In this document: in pieces, positions 9,739 to 18,285 of the stretch
How the letters are laid out: each line of letters begins with the position of its first letter
Numbering within the stretch: position 1 is the stretch's first letter
From: Lachnospiraceae bacterium
GTDB taxonomy: Bacteria > Bacillota > Clostridia > Lachnospirales > Lachnospiraceae
Assembly: GCA_017620255.1 (NCBI GenBank)
Contig: JAFZQU010000028.1
Coordinates: 310,001-374,000, forward strand
Length of the DNA: 64,000 nucleotides
Direction of reading: 5' to 3'
Notes under the pieces: model-generated
Told to the model about the DNA's origin: nothing
Databases searched by the model: none
What the model saw: the letters and a program-made list of their open reading frames with translations, nothing else
Made by a program: the position numbers and the translations under genes

Positions 9739-12387
9739 TTATTGCGGCTCGAATTCGAAAACTTCATCCCCGCTCGGATCGTCGGTCACAACCGCCTCCG
9801 TATGCGCATCGATAAACGCAAGCAGCTGTGCGTACCGTTCCATGATCCTGTCATGATTGTTCTCGATGGCTGCTATGTCTCCTTCTTTTGCCGCGGCTTC
9901 CACGGATGCGGCAAGCTCAGACAGTCTGGTCGCACCGATCGTCCTTGTGGCACTCTTTAAGGAATGGATGTAGATCCCGTAGTCTTCCCAGTTCTTCGCG
10001 TCATAGCAGTCCTGTATATTCTGTGATCTTTCCGGACCTTCTTTTGCAAATGCATTCAGCACTTCCTGATACATGCCAACATCCCCGCCGCAGAAAGCCA
10101 TGCCTGCACCGGTGTCCATGCCGAATTCCTGCAGTGCATGCAAAAATCCCGCTTCAGCGCTCTCCGGTCCTTCCGTTTCCGTCAGCGCGATCTTCGTTAA
10201 GCGTACCTTGTCCGTCGGGAGATATTTAGCGAGCATCTTCTCCAGTTTTGTCCCTTCCACGGGTTTTGTGAGATAATCGTCAAAGCCCATTTCCAGATAA
10301 CGGTCTTTCGCACCGCCTACCACATCCGCCGTCAGACAGATGATCGGTGTCAGCGCGTTCTTTGATTCCGCCTGCAGCCTGATCTGCTGCATGGCTTCCG
10401 TGCCGTCCATACCCGGCATTCTCTGGTCCATCAGGATCAGATCATATGCGTTTTCCTTTGCAAGTCTGACCGATTCCTGTCCGCTGATCGCGGTATCGAT
10501 CCTGAGTTCCGTCTTCTTGAGCAGGTTTTCGACCACGAGGATATTCGTCTTCGTGTCATCGACCACAAGGATCCGTGCGCCCGGTGCGCGGAACGATACT
10601 CTGTACGACGAATTCTCCGCCTGTGTTGCGATCGCTTTTTGGTAATCGCCGAGCGGCTCCTCGTTTTCGATCTTCTGCCACAGTTCAAAGGAGAATGCGC
10701 TGCCTTCTCCGTATCTGCTCTCCACGTGCAGTTCGCTGCCCATCAGTTCCAGGAGTTCCTTGGTGATCGTCATGCCAAGCCCGGTGCCTTCGATGTTGCG
10801 GTTCCGCACCTCATCGAGTCTTTCAAACGACTCAAAGAGTCTTGCCATATCATCTTCGCGGATACCGATGCCGGTATCCTTCACTTCCACATAAAGCAGG
10901 ATCTCATTCTTTTCCTCATTCCGCTCCCTGCCTTCGATCGTCAAAGTCACGGAACCCTTCTCCGTGTATTTCACCGCATTGTTCAAAAGGTTCATGATGA
11001 TCTGGTTGATGCGGGTGTCATCCCCGTACAGTTCCGTCGGAAGCGCAGGATCGATATGAAAGATCAGTTCCAGATTCTTGGCGCTGGCCCTGCCTTCGAT
11101 CGCATTGAGATAATACGCGATCTGGGAGCTGACGCTGTATCGCGACGGCAGGATCTCCATCTTACCGTCCTCGATCTTGGAAAAATCAAGGATCCCGTTA
11201 ATGAGTTGCAGCAGGTTATGACCGGACTGCTTGATGTTCTGGGAATAGCCGAGGATCTCCCTGTTATCGGTTTCCCTTAAGATCATTTCATTCATGCCGA
11301 TGATCGCATTGATCGGCGTCCGGATCTCATGTGACATATCCGCAAGGAAACGGCTCTTTGCCTCACTGGCCTGATCCGCTGCCTGCTTTTCAAGACGTAA
11401 TACACGTTGTTTGTATTCCTGTTCCTGCCGGTTTAACTGGTCAAGCACATGCGCCAGTACGATCGCGATGAGCGCTCCGACGATGATGGATACGATCGTG
11501 GCGATCACAAATCCGATGATGAGGGATGACACGCCCTCCGTCATCAGCTGCCTGTCTGTCGCGATACAGACATACCAGCCGGTGTTGATCATCTGCGAGT
11601 ACGTGATCCCCCTGGTGACACCGTCATAATCCTGCACGAAAACCATATCTTTGGTATCCGAAAGGATCGACTGGACGAGCGCGCGGTAGCGGTCTCCGGA
11701 AACGCCTGTCACGGAGAGCGGTTTATCGTCATATTCATAAGTCGGATCCGGATGTGCGATCATGCACATGTTCTGGTCGACCAAAAAGGCATAGCAGTTC
11801 TCTCCCACTTCCGCATCCCGGATGATATCCACGAGAACATCCACGAAGATATCGGCAGCGAGTACGCCAAGCAGTTCATTGTCCCGGTAGACCGCCTTGG
11901 AGATCGTGATCACGGGCTTACCGCTGTCGGAATCCAGGTAGGGCGTGGAATAGAATAATTCGCCGGTCAGTGCCGATGTCGTGTACCATTCCCTCTCATG
12001 CACGAAATCCACGGTTCCGTCCGAGACAAAATCAGAGGCGCAAGCCATGAAATTGTCCGGATAGGTGAAATAGACATCGTAGACGTATCCGTTCTTATTG
12101 AGCAGTTCGTAACTGTGTTTCAGATACTCATGAAAGGCGTCATATCCCTTTGTCGAGATATCATTTACGGCGATCTCGGCAGCCATCGTGTCTATGATCG
12201 TTGCGTTCGTGCTGACCCAGGAAGACAGTTCGAGAGCATACTTCTGCGCCGCAACCGCATAGTTATCCTCCAGTTGCGTGACCAGACTGCTCTTTGCTCT
12301 CTGATAGCCGATAAAAGACAGCAGCACCGAACTGCCGAACACTACCAGAACGATCGTGATTGTTAATTTACTTCTGAGACTTTTCAT
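9739..12387 (-). CDS. Hybrid sensor histidine kinase with Cache sensor, receiver and HPt
   Basis: The 882-residue protein has an N-terminal membrane segment (about 7-25), an extracytoplasmic Cache-type sensor (about 35-275), a second membrane segment (about 285-312), a short coiled coil, a HisKA domain (FLADMSHEIRTPINA, phosphate-accepting His at about 350), an HATPase domain (NQIIMNLLNNAVKY, DTGIGI, GTGLGM), a receiver (LVVDDTKTN, LILMDQRMPGMDG, TKP) and a C-terminal HPt domain (YIHSLKSATRTIGA). All phosphorelay residues are present. It probably relays to a separate response regulator not adjacent here. Nine bases separate it from the flavin reductase gene upstream; the ribosome site is weak, suggesting translational coupling. 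Confidence 0.95.
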   Translation of the reverse strand: MKSLRSKLTITIVLVVFGSSVLLSFIGYQRAKSSLVTQLEDNYAVAAQKYALELSSWVSTNATIIDTMAAEIAVNDISTKGYDAFHEYLKHSYELLNKNGYVYDVYFTYPDNFMACASDFVSDGTVDFVHEREWYTTSALTGELFYSTPYLDSDSGKPVITISKAVYRDNELLGVLAADIFVDVLVDIIRDAEVGENCYAFLVDQNMCMIAHPDPTYEYDDKPLSVTGVSGDRYRALVQSILSDTKDMVFVQDYDGVTRGITYSQMINTGWYVCIATDRQLMTEGVSSLIIGFVIATIVSIIVGALIAIVLAHVLDQLNRQEQEYKQRVLRLEKQAADQASEAKSRFLADMSHEIRTPINAIIGMNEMILRETDNREILGYSQNIKQSGHNLLQLINGILDFSKIEDGKMEILPSRYSVSSQIAYYLNAIEGRASAKNLELIFHIDPALPTELYGDDTRINQIIMNLLNNAVKYTEKGSVTLTIEGRERNEEKNEILLYVEVKDTGIGIREDDMARLFESFERLDEVRNRNIEGTGLGMTITKELLELMGSELHVESRYGEGSAFSFELWQKIENEEPLGDYQKAIATQAENSSYRVSFRAPGARILVVDDTKTNILVVENLLKKTELRIDTAISGQESVRLAKENAYDLILMDQRMPGMDGTEAMQQIRLQAESKNALTPIICLTADVVGGAKDRYLEMGFDDYLTKPVEGTKLEKMLAKYLPTDKVRLTKIALTETEGPESAEAGFLHALQEFGMDTGAGMAFCGGDVGMYQEVLNAFAKEGPERSQNIQDCYDAKNWEDYGIYIHSLKSATRTIGATRLSELAASVEAAAKEGDIAAIENNHDRIMERYAQLLAFIDAHTEAVVTDDPSGDEVFEFEPQ

Positions 12388-12396
12388 ATCCGTTTA

Positions 12397-12963
12397 TTAC
12401 TTTTCTTTTTTGACCGAATAACCGAATTTACCGAGTTTTTCACCGAGTGCAAAGTATTCGCCGTGTGAGTAGGCGATCAGGTCCGTGGCCGAAAGATCAA
12501 ACCGGCCGTCCTTGTCCATATAAGCTTCATCTACGGTCACCCCGACAACGTCTGCCAGGAACATATCATGGGAACCAAGCTCCGTCACGCTTTTTACCCT
12601 GCAGTATATATTGACGGGGCTTTCCAGGATCGCAGGCGTCTCCATGAATTCCGATGTATATTCATGCAATTTCCATTCCCTGAATTTGTCATGATCCCTG
12701 CCCGATCTCACGCCGCACCAGTCACAGGCCGCAAGCAGTTTCTCCGTCACCAGATTGATCACAAATTCACCGCTTTCGCTGATGATATCATGCGAATAGC
12801 GTTCCGGTCTGACAGAGATGGACACCATGGCAGGTTCCGAGCAGACCGTTCCTGCCCAGGCGAGCGTGATGATATTTGCCTTTTCCGCCTGCCGTTTGCA
12901 GCTTACCATGACTGCCGGCAGAGGATATAACATATTTCCGGGTTTCCATGTCTGTTTGCTCAT
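12397..12963 (-). CDS. Flavin reductase-like FMN-binding protein
   Basis: This 188-residue protein belongs to the flavin reductase/FMN-binding split-barrel family: MLYPLPAVMVSC near the start, ITLAWAGTVCSEPAMVSISVRPERYSH-type sequence in two parts, and the typical FVINLVTEKL followed by CG. Such proteins bind FMN and reduce flavins or act as small oxidoreductases. ATG 12961-12963 (MSKQTWKPG) was chosen because of a GGAGAGG ribosome site. The start overlaps the stop of the HD-domain gene (ATGA), indicating coupling. Its presence in a signalling operon is odd; it may be a passenger or a redox link to the kinase downstream. Confidence 0.87.
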   Translation of the reverse strand: MSKQTWKPGNMLYPLPAVMVSCKRQAEKANIITLAWAGTVCSEPAMVSISVRPERYSHDIISESGEFVINLVTEKLLAACDWCGVRSGRDHDKFREWKLHEYTSEFMETPAILESPVNIYCRVKSVTELGSHDMFLADVVGVTVDEAYMDKDGRFDLSATDLIAYSHGEYFALGEKLGKFGYSVKKEK

Positions 12964-13589
12964 GATCTTTCCTCTCCTTCGTTCAGCCAGCCGATCCCGA
13001 TCGCATGATCTATATTCGCAGTTGCCCATTCATAGACCTCGGGCATAAATTCCCGTACCACGGCCATCCTTTTTTCTACCGCATCCCGGTTCGTTCCGCT
13101 CTCGACCCAGGTGTGCCCGTCCGTCAGGGTATTATGGAAAAACGGCTGCAGTCTGTCCATGCAGGCCGCATATTTCGCATCCGCGGTCTCCATGGCATCA
13201 AACTCCTCCCAGAGCGCCCTGATCATATCTCCCTGGTCTTTCGGGAGCAGGGCAAAGAGTTTGTCTGCCGCAGCATCTTCCCGTTCCTTCTTGCCGATGT
13301 TACCTGCTGTGTCGTATGCAAACGTGTCGCCCGCATAGATCTCTACCAGATCATGGACCACGCACATGCTTACAACATGTCCGATATCGACGGGTTCACT
13401 TGCATACTCGGAAAACAGCAGCGCCATGACTGCAATGTGCCAGGAATGCTCCGCGTCATTTTCGCGCCGCGACTTATCAAGCAGCATTGTTCTTCGCATG
13501 ATCGAAGTCATCTTGTCGATCTCTGCCGTAAACTTCAGCTGCCGGTCAAGCCTTTCATTCCCGCTGCCAAGAAAATCCTCTATTCCCAT
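12960..13589 (-). CDS. HD-domain phosphohydrolase (YfbR-like nucleotidase type)
   Basis: The 209-residue cytoplasmic protein has the HD signature spread as AEHSWHIAVMALLFSEY (first His), VSMCVVHDLVEIYAGDT (His-Asp) and a distal Asp, resembling 5'-deoxynucleotidases of the YfbR type and related HD hydrolases. The likely activity is hydrolysis of a nucleotide monophosphate; this is inferred. ATG 13587-13589 (MGIEDFLG) follows AGAGGT at a good distance, so the upstream in-frame Met was rejected. It lies 22 bp after the HD-GYP gene and overlaps the flavin reductase start by four bases. Confidence 0.83.
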   Translation of the reverse strand: MGIEDFLGSGNERLDRQLKFTAEIDKMTSIMRRTMLLDKSRRENDAEHSWHIAVMALLFSEYASEPVDIGHVVSMCVVHDLVEIYAGDTFAYDTAGNIGKKEREDAAADKLFALLPKDQGDMIRALWEEFDAMETADAKYAACMDRLQPFFHNTLTDGHTWVESGTNRDAVEKRMAVVREFMPEVYEWATANIDHAIGIGWLNEGEERS

Positions 13590-13611
13590 TCTGTACCTCT
13601 TGAAAATTGTA

Positions 13612-15963
13612 TTACTGCAATACACGAATATCCGTCAGTACGACCTGGTCGCCCGTGAGCGCGATATATACTTTATCCGGTTCTTCCTTTACTGTCGTGA
13701 TATTCTCGATCGAAATGCCGATGTTTTCTGTCCTCATGACCAGGCGGTTGCCTTTTCTCTCTACGGAGACCTCACATTCCACGCCCTTCTTATTGGCATC
13801 TTTCCAGGCTTCCCATCCGGGGAACTCTTCTTCTCTCTTCAGAACGAAACTGTTCTTAGCATACTCATTCGATCCGTTGTGCTCCCCGTTCAGTTTGATC
13901 AGGGCATATTCATGATAATCCTCGCCTCCAACCATTCCATCAGCGGAATAGAAAAGCACAATGTAGGGACAGTGCCAGACCAGATTAGCACTCGGCAGGC
14001 TCATGGTGTGAAAGATAAGTTTCAGTCTGTTTTCGATCTCGATCCCCGCGGTGGCATCGGAACGCGTGCGGTCGATCTGGAGATTGGGAATATCGGATTC
14101 CAGATGATCCGTATAGTCGATCGCATCCGCGATCCTTTCGATATCGTTAACACCGTATCTTTCTCCGGTCGGTTCCACTTTGATGTCCGTGAGCATACAG
14201 TGTTCACCGGTCAGACCGATGTAGGTTGACTTGGTGCTGTCAGGCAGTGCGATGATGATCTCCTTGCTGCAAACAGGTCCAGTCATCTTCAGTTTCAGAT
14301 GGTCCTCAAATCTGCCGGCAACGATCTCATATGCATCCGTATTTCCGCTCTCCGTCTTCGACAGACCGGTCACTTTCATCTCCCGTGCGGCAGTTGAGAT
14401 CATATGCTCATCAAACCAGATCTCGCCGTATTCGAGATAGTGGTATTCCCGGATCGTCTTTTCTTCACTGTGCACGCGCCTGTCATACGCGTCAAACAGA
14501 ATAAACGAAGGCGCACTGAAGCCCTCTTTCTTCGTCTCGCACCGGAAAGTGATGCGTTTCTCGGCTTCTTCGACCGGGATCCCGTTGGAGATCCGGTCCC
14601 TGTAGGCTTCACAGAACAGCTCCGTTTCTATCTCCTGTACCGTTTCCTGCAGGATGGACCCGCTTTCCGAATCGATGATCTTCACCATGATGTCCGCAAA
14701 AACGGGATCGAATTCCTCTCCCGCCCCTTTGACGAACCGTTCTCTTGCCACAAACTGCGGACGGGCATCGCGGTATCTTTTCCTTGTCGTCATCGTTACA
14801 TAGGCATCTGCGACCGCAATGATCCTTGCGATCTCCGGGATGTCCTCACCCTGCAGGCCTTCCGGATACCCCGTTCCATTATACCGTTCATGGCTGTACT
14901 GTGCACCCTGGCTTAAGTAGGGATATTCCGTGATGCTCGATAAGATCTCGCTTCCGATGAGCGGTTTCTGCCGGATCGCATCATAATCCCAACTGCCGGG
15001 ATCTTCCTCATTCTTGATCACGGAGTCGGGAATACCGATCATGCCGACATCATGCAGCAGTGCCGCATAGTATACTCTTTCGCACTCGTCATCGCTCTTA
15101 CCGCTTTTTTGTGCGATCTTTTTTGCATATTCCGCGATTTTGACGGAATTCCCTTTTGTAAAATCATCCTTCTTCTCGACCGCGGAGACAAACGCCGTGG
15201 CCGTCTGGTCAAAGAGGCGCTGCAGACGGTTTTTCTCTCCCGTGACATCCTGCAGTTCCAGTGCATGCGCATGTTCCACCACCTGGTTGATATCGATGTA
15301 CGTAAAGAAATACAGGGATACGGTAACGGCTACCATGGCCATATTGACAATGGAGATCCCGTAAGTGAAGATCTGCAGGATCCCGCAAAAGATCGGGACA
15401 AAAATATACAGGGTCAGTGAGATAAAGATCAGTTTCCTGAAGGCCTTCCTGTACTTTCTGATCACCAGATACTGCAGGATGGGGCAAAGCACCGGTATGA
15501 TATAGGCGATCAGGAAACCACGGCCTCTGTGGTATTGATTATTCTGATCAAAGTAATAATACAGATCCGTAAAAGCTGCTATAATGGCCATCAGCATACC
15601 GATGGCGGTTATCAGTTCCACCGCTTTCAGTCTCTGCGGGATCACGCTCTGATGCCCTTCGTCCCTCAACAGGTCCATCAGGTACAGATTGAATCCGAAC
15701 ACGATGCCGGGCGTCAGGAAAAAGACAATGAAATTGCTGACCCTGACCATCACATAGGCGGTCGTTCCCGGAACGCCTGCATAAACATAGGCGAGTCTGT
15801 CAAAAAAGAGCAGCAGGAACGCCATCACTTCCATCAGGATGAGGATCCGCTTTCTTTTCGGCGTCGTATATTTCGTAAAGCAGAGCAACAGCGCCATGAT
15901 CGCACAGGCACCGCAAAGCATGAGCATGATATTCAACTGATGAGCTCTGATAAAATCGAACAT
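13612..15963 (-). CDS. Membrane HD-GYP protein with a novel duplicated C-terminal beta-rich region
   Basis: The 783-residue protein has an N-terminal region of about six or seven membrane segments (1-215), a coiled linker, and an HD-GYP domain (about 240-420) with LLHDVGMIGIPD and SHERYNGTGYPEGL. The first His of the usual HHE triad is Ser, so c-di-GMP hydrolysis may be altered. After the domain come some 330 residues of predicted beta structure that I cannot assign: two parts end with a matching signature, YIGLTGEHCMLTDIKV and YIALTGDQVVLTDIRV, the second resembling a concanavalin/LamG-like sandwich. AGGAG lies ten bases before ATG 15963. It follows the other HD-GYP gene by 38 bp. Confidence 0.88.
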   Translation of the reverse strand: MFDFIRAHQLNIMLMLCGACAIMALLLCFTKYTTPKRKRILILMEVMAFLLLFFDRLAYVYAGVPGTTAYVMVRVSNFIVFFLTPGIVFGFNLYLMDLLRDEGHQSVIPQRLKAVELITAIGMLMAIIAAFTDLYYYFDQNNQYHRGRGFLIAYIIPVLCPILQYLVIRKYRKAFRKLIFISLTLYIFVPIFCGILQIFTYGISIVNMAMVAVTVSLYFFTYIDINQVVEHAHALELQDVTGEKNRLQRLFDQTATAFVSAVEKKDDFTKGNSVKIAEYAKKIAQKSGKSDDECERVYYAALLHDVGMIGIPDSVIKNEEDPGSWDYDAIRQKPLIGSEILSSITEYPYLSQGAQYSHERYNGTGYPEGLQGEDIPEIARIIAVADAYVTMTTRKRYRDARPQFVARERFVKGAGEEFDPVFADIMVKIIDSESGSILQETVQEIETELFCEAYRDRISNGIPVEEAEKRITFRCETKKEGFSAPSFILFDAYDRRVHSEEKTIREYHYLEYGEIWFDEHMISTAAREMKVTGLSKTESGNTDAYEIVAGRFEDHLKLKMTGPVCSKEIIIALPDSTKSTYIGLTGEHCMLTDIKVEPTGERYGVNDIERIADAIDYTDHLESDIPNLQIDRTRSDATAGIEIENRLKLIFHTMSLPSANLVWHCPYIVLFYSADGMVGGEDYHEYALIKLNGEHNGSNEYAKNSFVLKREEEFPGWEAWKDANKKGVECEVSVERKGNRLVMRTENIGISIENITTVKEEPDKVYIALTGDQVVLTDIRVLQ

Positions 15964-16001
15964 ACAGATCGGACTCCTATTATGCCGGAATAACCGGGAA
16001 A

Positions 16002-18137
16002 CTAGATATCCCCGTTATATTTATGCAGAATGACTTTTACTTCTCCGATGGATTCCATAAAGACTTCCACGCATTTCGGATCGAACTGCGTGCCTTTTCC
16101 TTCCTCTATGATCTCAATGGCTTTTTCCAGGGAAAACGCAGGCTTATATACGCGCGGCGAAGTCAACGCGTCAAACACATCCGCAACCGCCATGATACGC
16201 GCAGATAACGGGATCACTTCCCCGTGCAGGTTTTCGGGATAGCCGGTGCCGTCCCAGCGTTCATGATGATAAGCCGCCATGTTTCTGGCTTCCTTCAGAT
16301 AGTTTTCACCCTCCACGGTACTGATGACATCTTCCATGATCTTCTTTCCGCAGGTCGTATGCGTTTTCATGATCTCATACTCTTCCGGTGTGAGTTTCCC
16401 GGGTTTGTTCAGCACTTCATCCGGGATATTGATCTTTCCGACATCATGCAGAGGCGCGGAACGTACCACATCGGAAATGAATTTCGGTGTGATCTTTGCC
16501 GTGTAATAGCCTTTTCTCTTCAGACCCTCCACGATGATCCGGACATAGGCGGCAGTCTTCTGAATATGCGCACCTGTATCCGAGTCGCGGTTTTCCACCA
16601 TGTCCGCCATCGTGATGATCAGGCCTTCCTGCATTTTCGCGGTGGATTCGGACAGATGCCTGATATTCCGCATCTGTTCCGTCTGCCTGAGTGTCATCCT
16701 GCAGATGGACTGATACAGTTTCTCGATCTCATCCCCGGTATGCACATCCAGGGAACGGATCATTTTTACATCCGCATCCAGAACCTCCTGGCTGTCTCCT
16801 TCGTTGGAAAAATCATCCACGCAGGCGGTAATGGTATTGACGGGAAACGCAATATGATACTGGACAAGCCAGATCACAAATACACCAAGCAGAATGAAGA
16901 ACCCGAGGAACACGGAGATCATCTCCATCAGGAAACTGCGTTCCATGGCTGTCAGCTGGCTCATATCCACATCAGCGCCCACATAACATACACATTTTCC
17001 CGCATAATCATACACAGGCTCATACGCTGTCAGCAGACGTCCGTATTTATCATTTGTGATCACGGGATCTACCCGTCTGCCGGCGAGAAGATCGTCGAGC
17101 TTATCTGCATATCCCGCATCAAGGGGCACAATAGATCCGACTTTTTCCGCTCTCGTATTCGAAGTGGAGATATCAAAAACGACATGGCAGCCGTCTTCCC
17201 TGATCTGATAAACATACAGATAAGCGATATCCGTGGAACCGTAAAGGATATCTTTCAACTGCTGTTCCGCTTCGGAATATCCTTTCGCATCGCTCCCGCT
17301 TCTTAAGTATTCCCGGATGCAGTTTCCGTCCAGCACACTGGCAGCGATCTCGGCAGTTCCCTGCACGATCCGCGTATGTTCCTTGATGACTGTTTTGTGA
17401 TAGACGCGCAGACTGATCCCGATCACGACTACGGCCACACTGACCAGGGAAACACTGAGCACGATCAGGATCTTGGCTCTGAGGGAAAGAAAACGGACAC
17501 GGGTCTTTGTCGCCGACAGTTCATTTTCCTCGGAAACCGGTGCCTGCATCCATCCTTTCAGGGAAAACAGGCGGTAATACTTTTGCGGGATAAGGCGCAT
17601 CAGAACAAGTACAAGCAAAACGGTGATCACTTTGTCCGGAAGGTCCATGATCAGGCTCGACAAAAGATGTGACACCCCATAACTGGAAATGCCCGCTTCA
17701 TAGAGCATGCCGCTTAACGATTCACTGTCAAATGTGAGTTCCTGCATGAACCAGGGGATCAATGCCCCCAGACCGCCGCCGATCGCCGTAAAGATCATGG
17801 TCAGGCCGAAAACACCCTGCACTTTTTTAAACCAGCCGTGAGAAGCAAGCCAGGTCGCAAAGAGTGCGATCATAACATTCAGGGCACCGTAATAGAGAGA
17901 CGACGGATCCGAAATACTCTTGAAGATATTTGTAACAAAACCGACAATGACGCCCGGCAGATAACCGCCCATGGCAGCGACCGCTATGGTCCCAACTGTA
18001 TCCAGATAGAGCGGAAGCCCCACTGCGGAAACCGCTCTACCAAGCAGAAGGTTCAGTGCGACAGCGGCAGCGCAGATCAAAAGAGCGATCAGATTCGGTT
18101 TCTTTTTCAGATTGTCAGAAAAACGCCTTGTGCTCAT
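16002..18137 (-). CDS. HD-GYP protein with transporter-like membrane sensor domain
   Basis: In this 711-residue protein, residues 15-205 form five or six membrane segments resembling the substrate-binding S component of ECF transporters (LYLDTVGTIAVAAMGGYLPGVIVGF). Then come a membrane segment, an extracytoplasmic domain (about 250-405), another membrane segment with a HAMP-like linker and a complete HD-GYP domain (LHDVGKINIPDEVL, YHHERWDGTGYPENL, ADVFDALTSPRVYK). It should degrade c-di-GMP in response to a ligand. AGGAAG precedes ATG 18137. It is the first gene of a six-gene signalling operon reaching 9278 and has its own promoter. Confidence 0.92.
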   Translation of the reverse strand: MSTRRFSDNLKKKPNLIALLICAAAVALNLLLGRAVSAVGLPLYLDTVGTIAVAAMGGYLPGVIVGFVTNIFKSISDPSSLYYGALNVMIALFATWLASHGWFKKVQGVFGLTMIFTAIGGGLGALIPWFMQELTFDSESLSGMLYEAGISSYGVSHLLSSLIMDLPDKVITVLLVLVLMRLIPQKYYRLFSLKGWMQAPVSEENELSATKTRVRFLSLRAKILIVLSVSLVSVAVVVIGISLRVYHKTVIKEHTRIVQGTAEIAASVLDGNCIREYLRSGSDAKGYSEAEQQLKDILYGSTDIAYLYVYQIREDGCHVVFDISTSNTRAEKVGSIVPLDAGYADKLDDLLAGRRVDPVITNDKYGRLLTAYEPVYDYAGKCVCYVGADVDMSQLTAMERSFLMEMISVFLGFFILLGVFVIWLVQYHIAFPVNTITACVDDFSNEGDSQEVLDADVKMIRSLDVHTGDEIEKLYQSICRMTLRQTEQMRNIRHLSESTAKMQEGLIITMADMVENRDSDTGAHIQKTAAYVRIIVEGLKRKGYYTAKITPKFISDVVRSAPLHDVGKINIPDEVLNKPGKLTPEEYEIMKTHTTCGKKIMEDVISTVEGENYLKEARNMAAYHHERWDGTGYPENLHGEVIPLSARIMAVADVFDALTSPRVYKPAFSLEKAIEIIEEGKGTQFDPKCVEVFMESIGEVKVILHKYNGDI

Positions 18138-18166
18138 TCGGATTCTTCCTAAAAAAAACTAATTCC

Positions 18167-18195
18167 ATTTTACATGGTTTCAGTTTCTGTTACAA
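18167..18195 (-). promoter_or_regulatory. Promoter of the HD-GYP signalling operon
   Basis: Minus-strand TTGTAA (18190-18195), 17-bp spacer, TAAAAT (18167-18172), about 30 bp before the start codon. It diverges from the plus-strand promoter of the MATE gene. Confidence 0.68.
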
Positions 18196-18250
18196 TACGC
18201 ACGTTAAATTATATTTTTGAAACAGAAGCACCGAAAAATGACCGGATCAC

Positions 18251-18279
18251 TTGACAATTGTTTCCGTATTGGGTATGTA
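18251..18279 (+). promoter_or_regulatory. Promoter of the MATE transporter gene
   Basis: TTGACA (18251-18256), 17-bp spacer and TATGTA (18274-18279). The expected transcription start, about seven bases downstream of the -10 box, falls on the ATG at 18286. Confidence 0.7.
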
Positions 18280-18285
18280 TCACTT

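Noticed and set aside
16224-17306. Long plus-strand open frame of 360 codons opposite the HD-GYP gene
   Set aside because: It is the complement of a gene with clear domains, has no ribosome site and gives a Cys/His/Arg-rich product with no recognisable motif.
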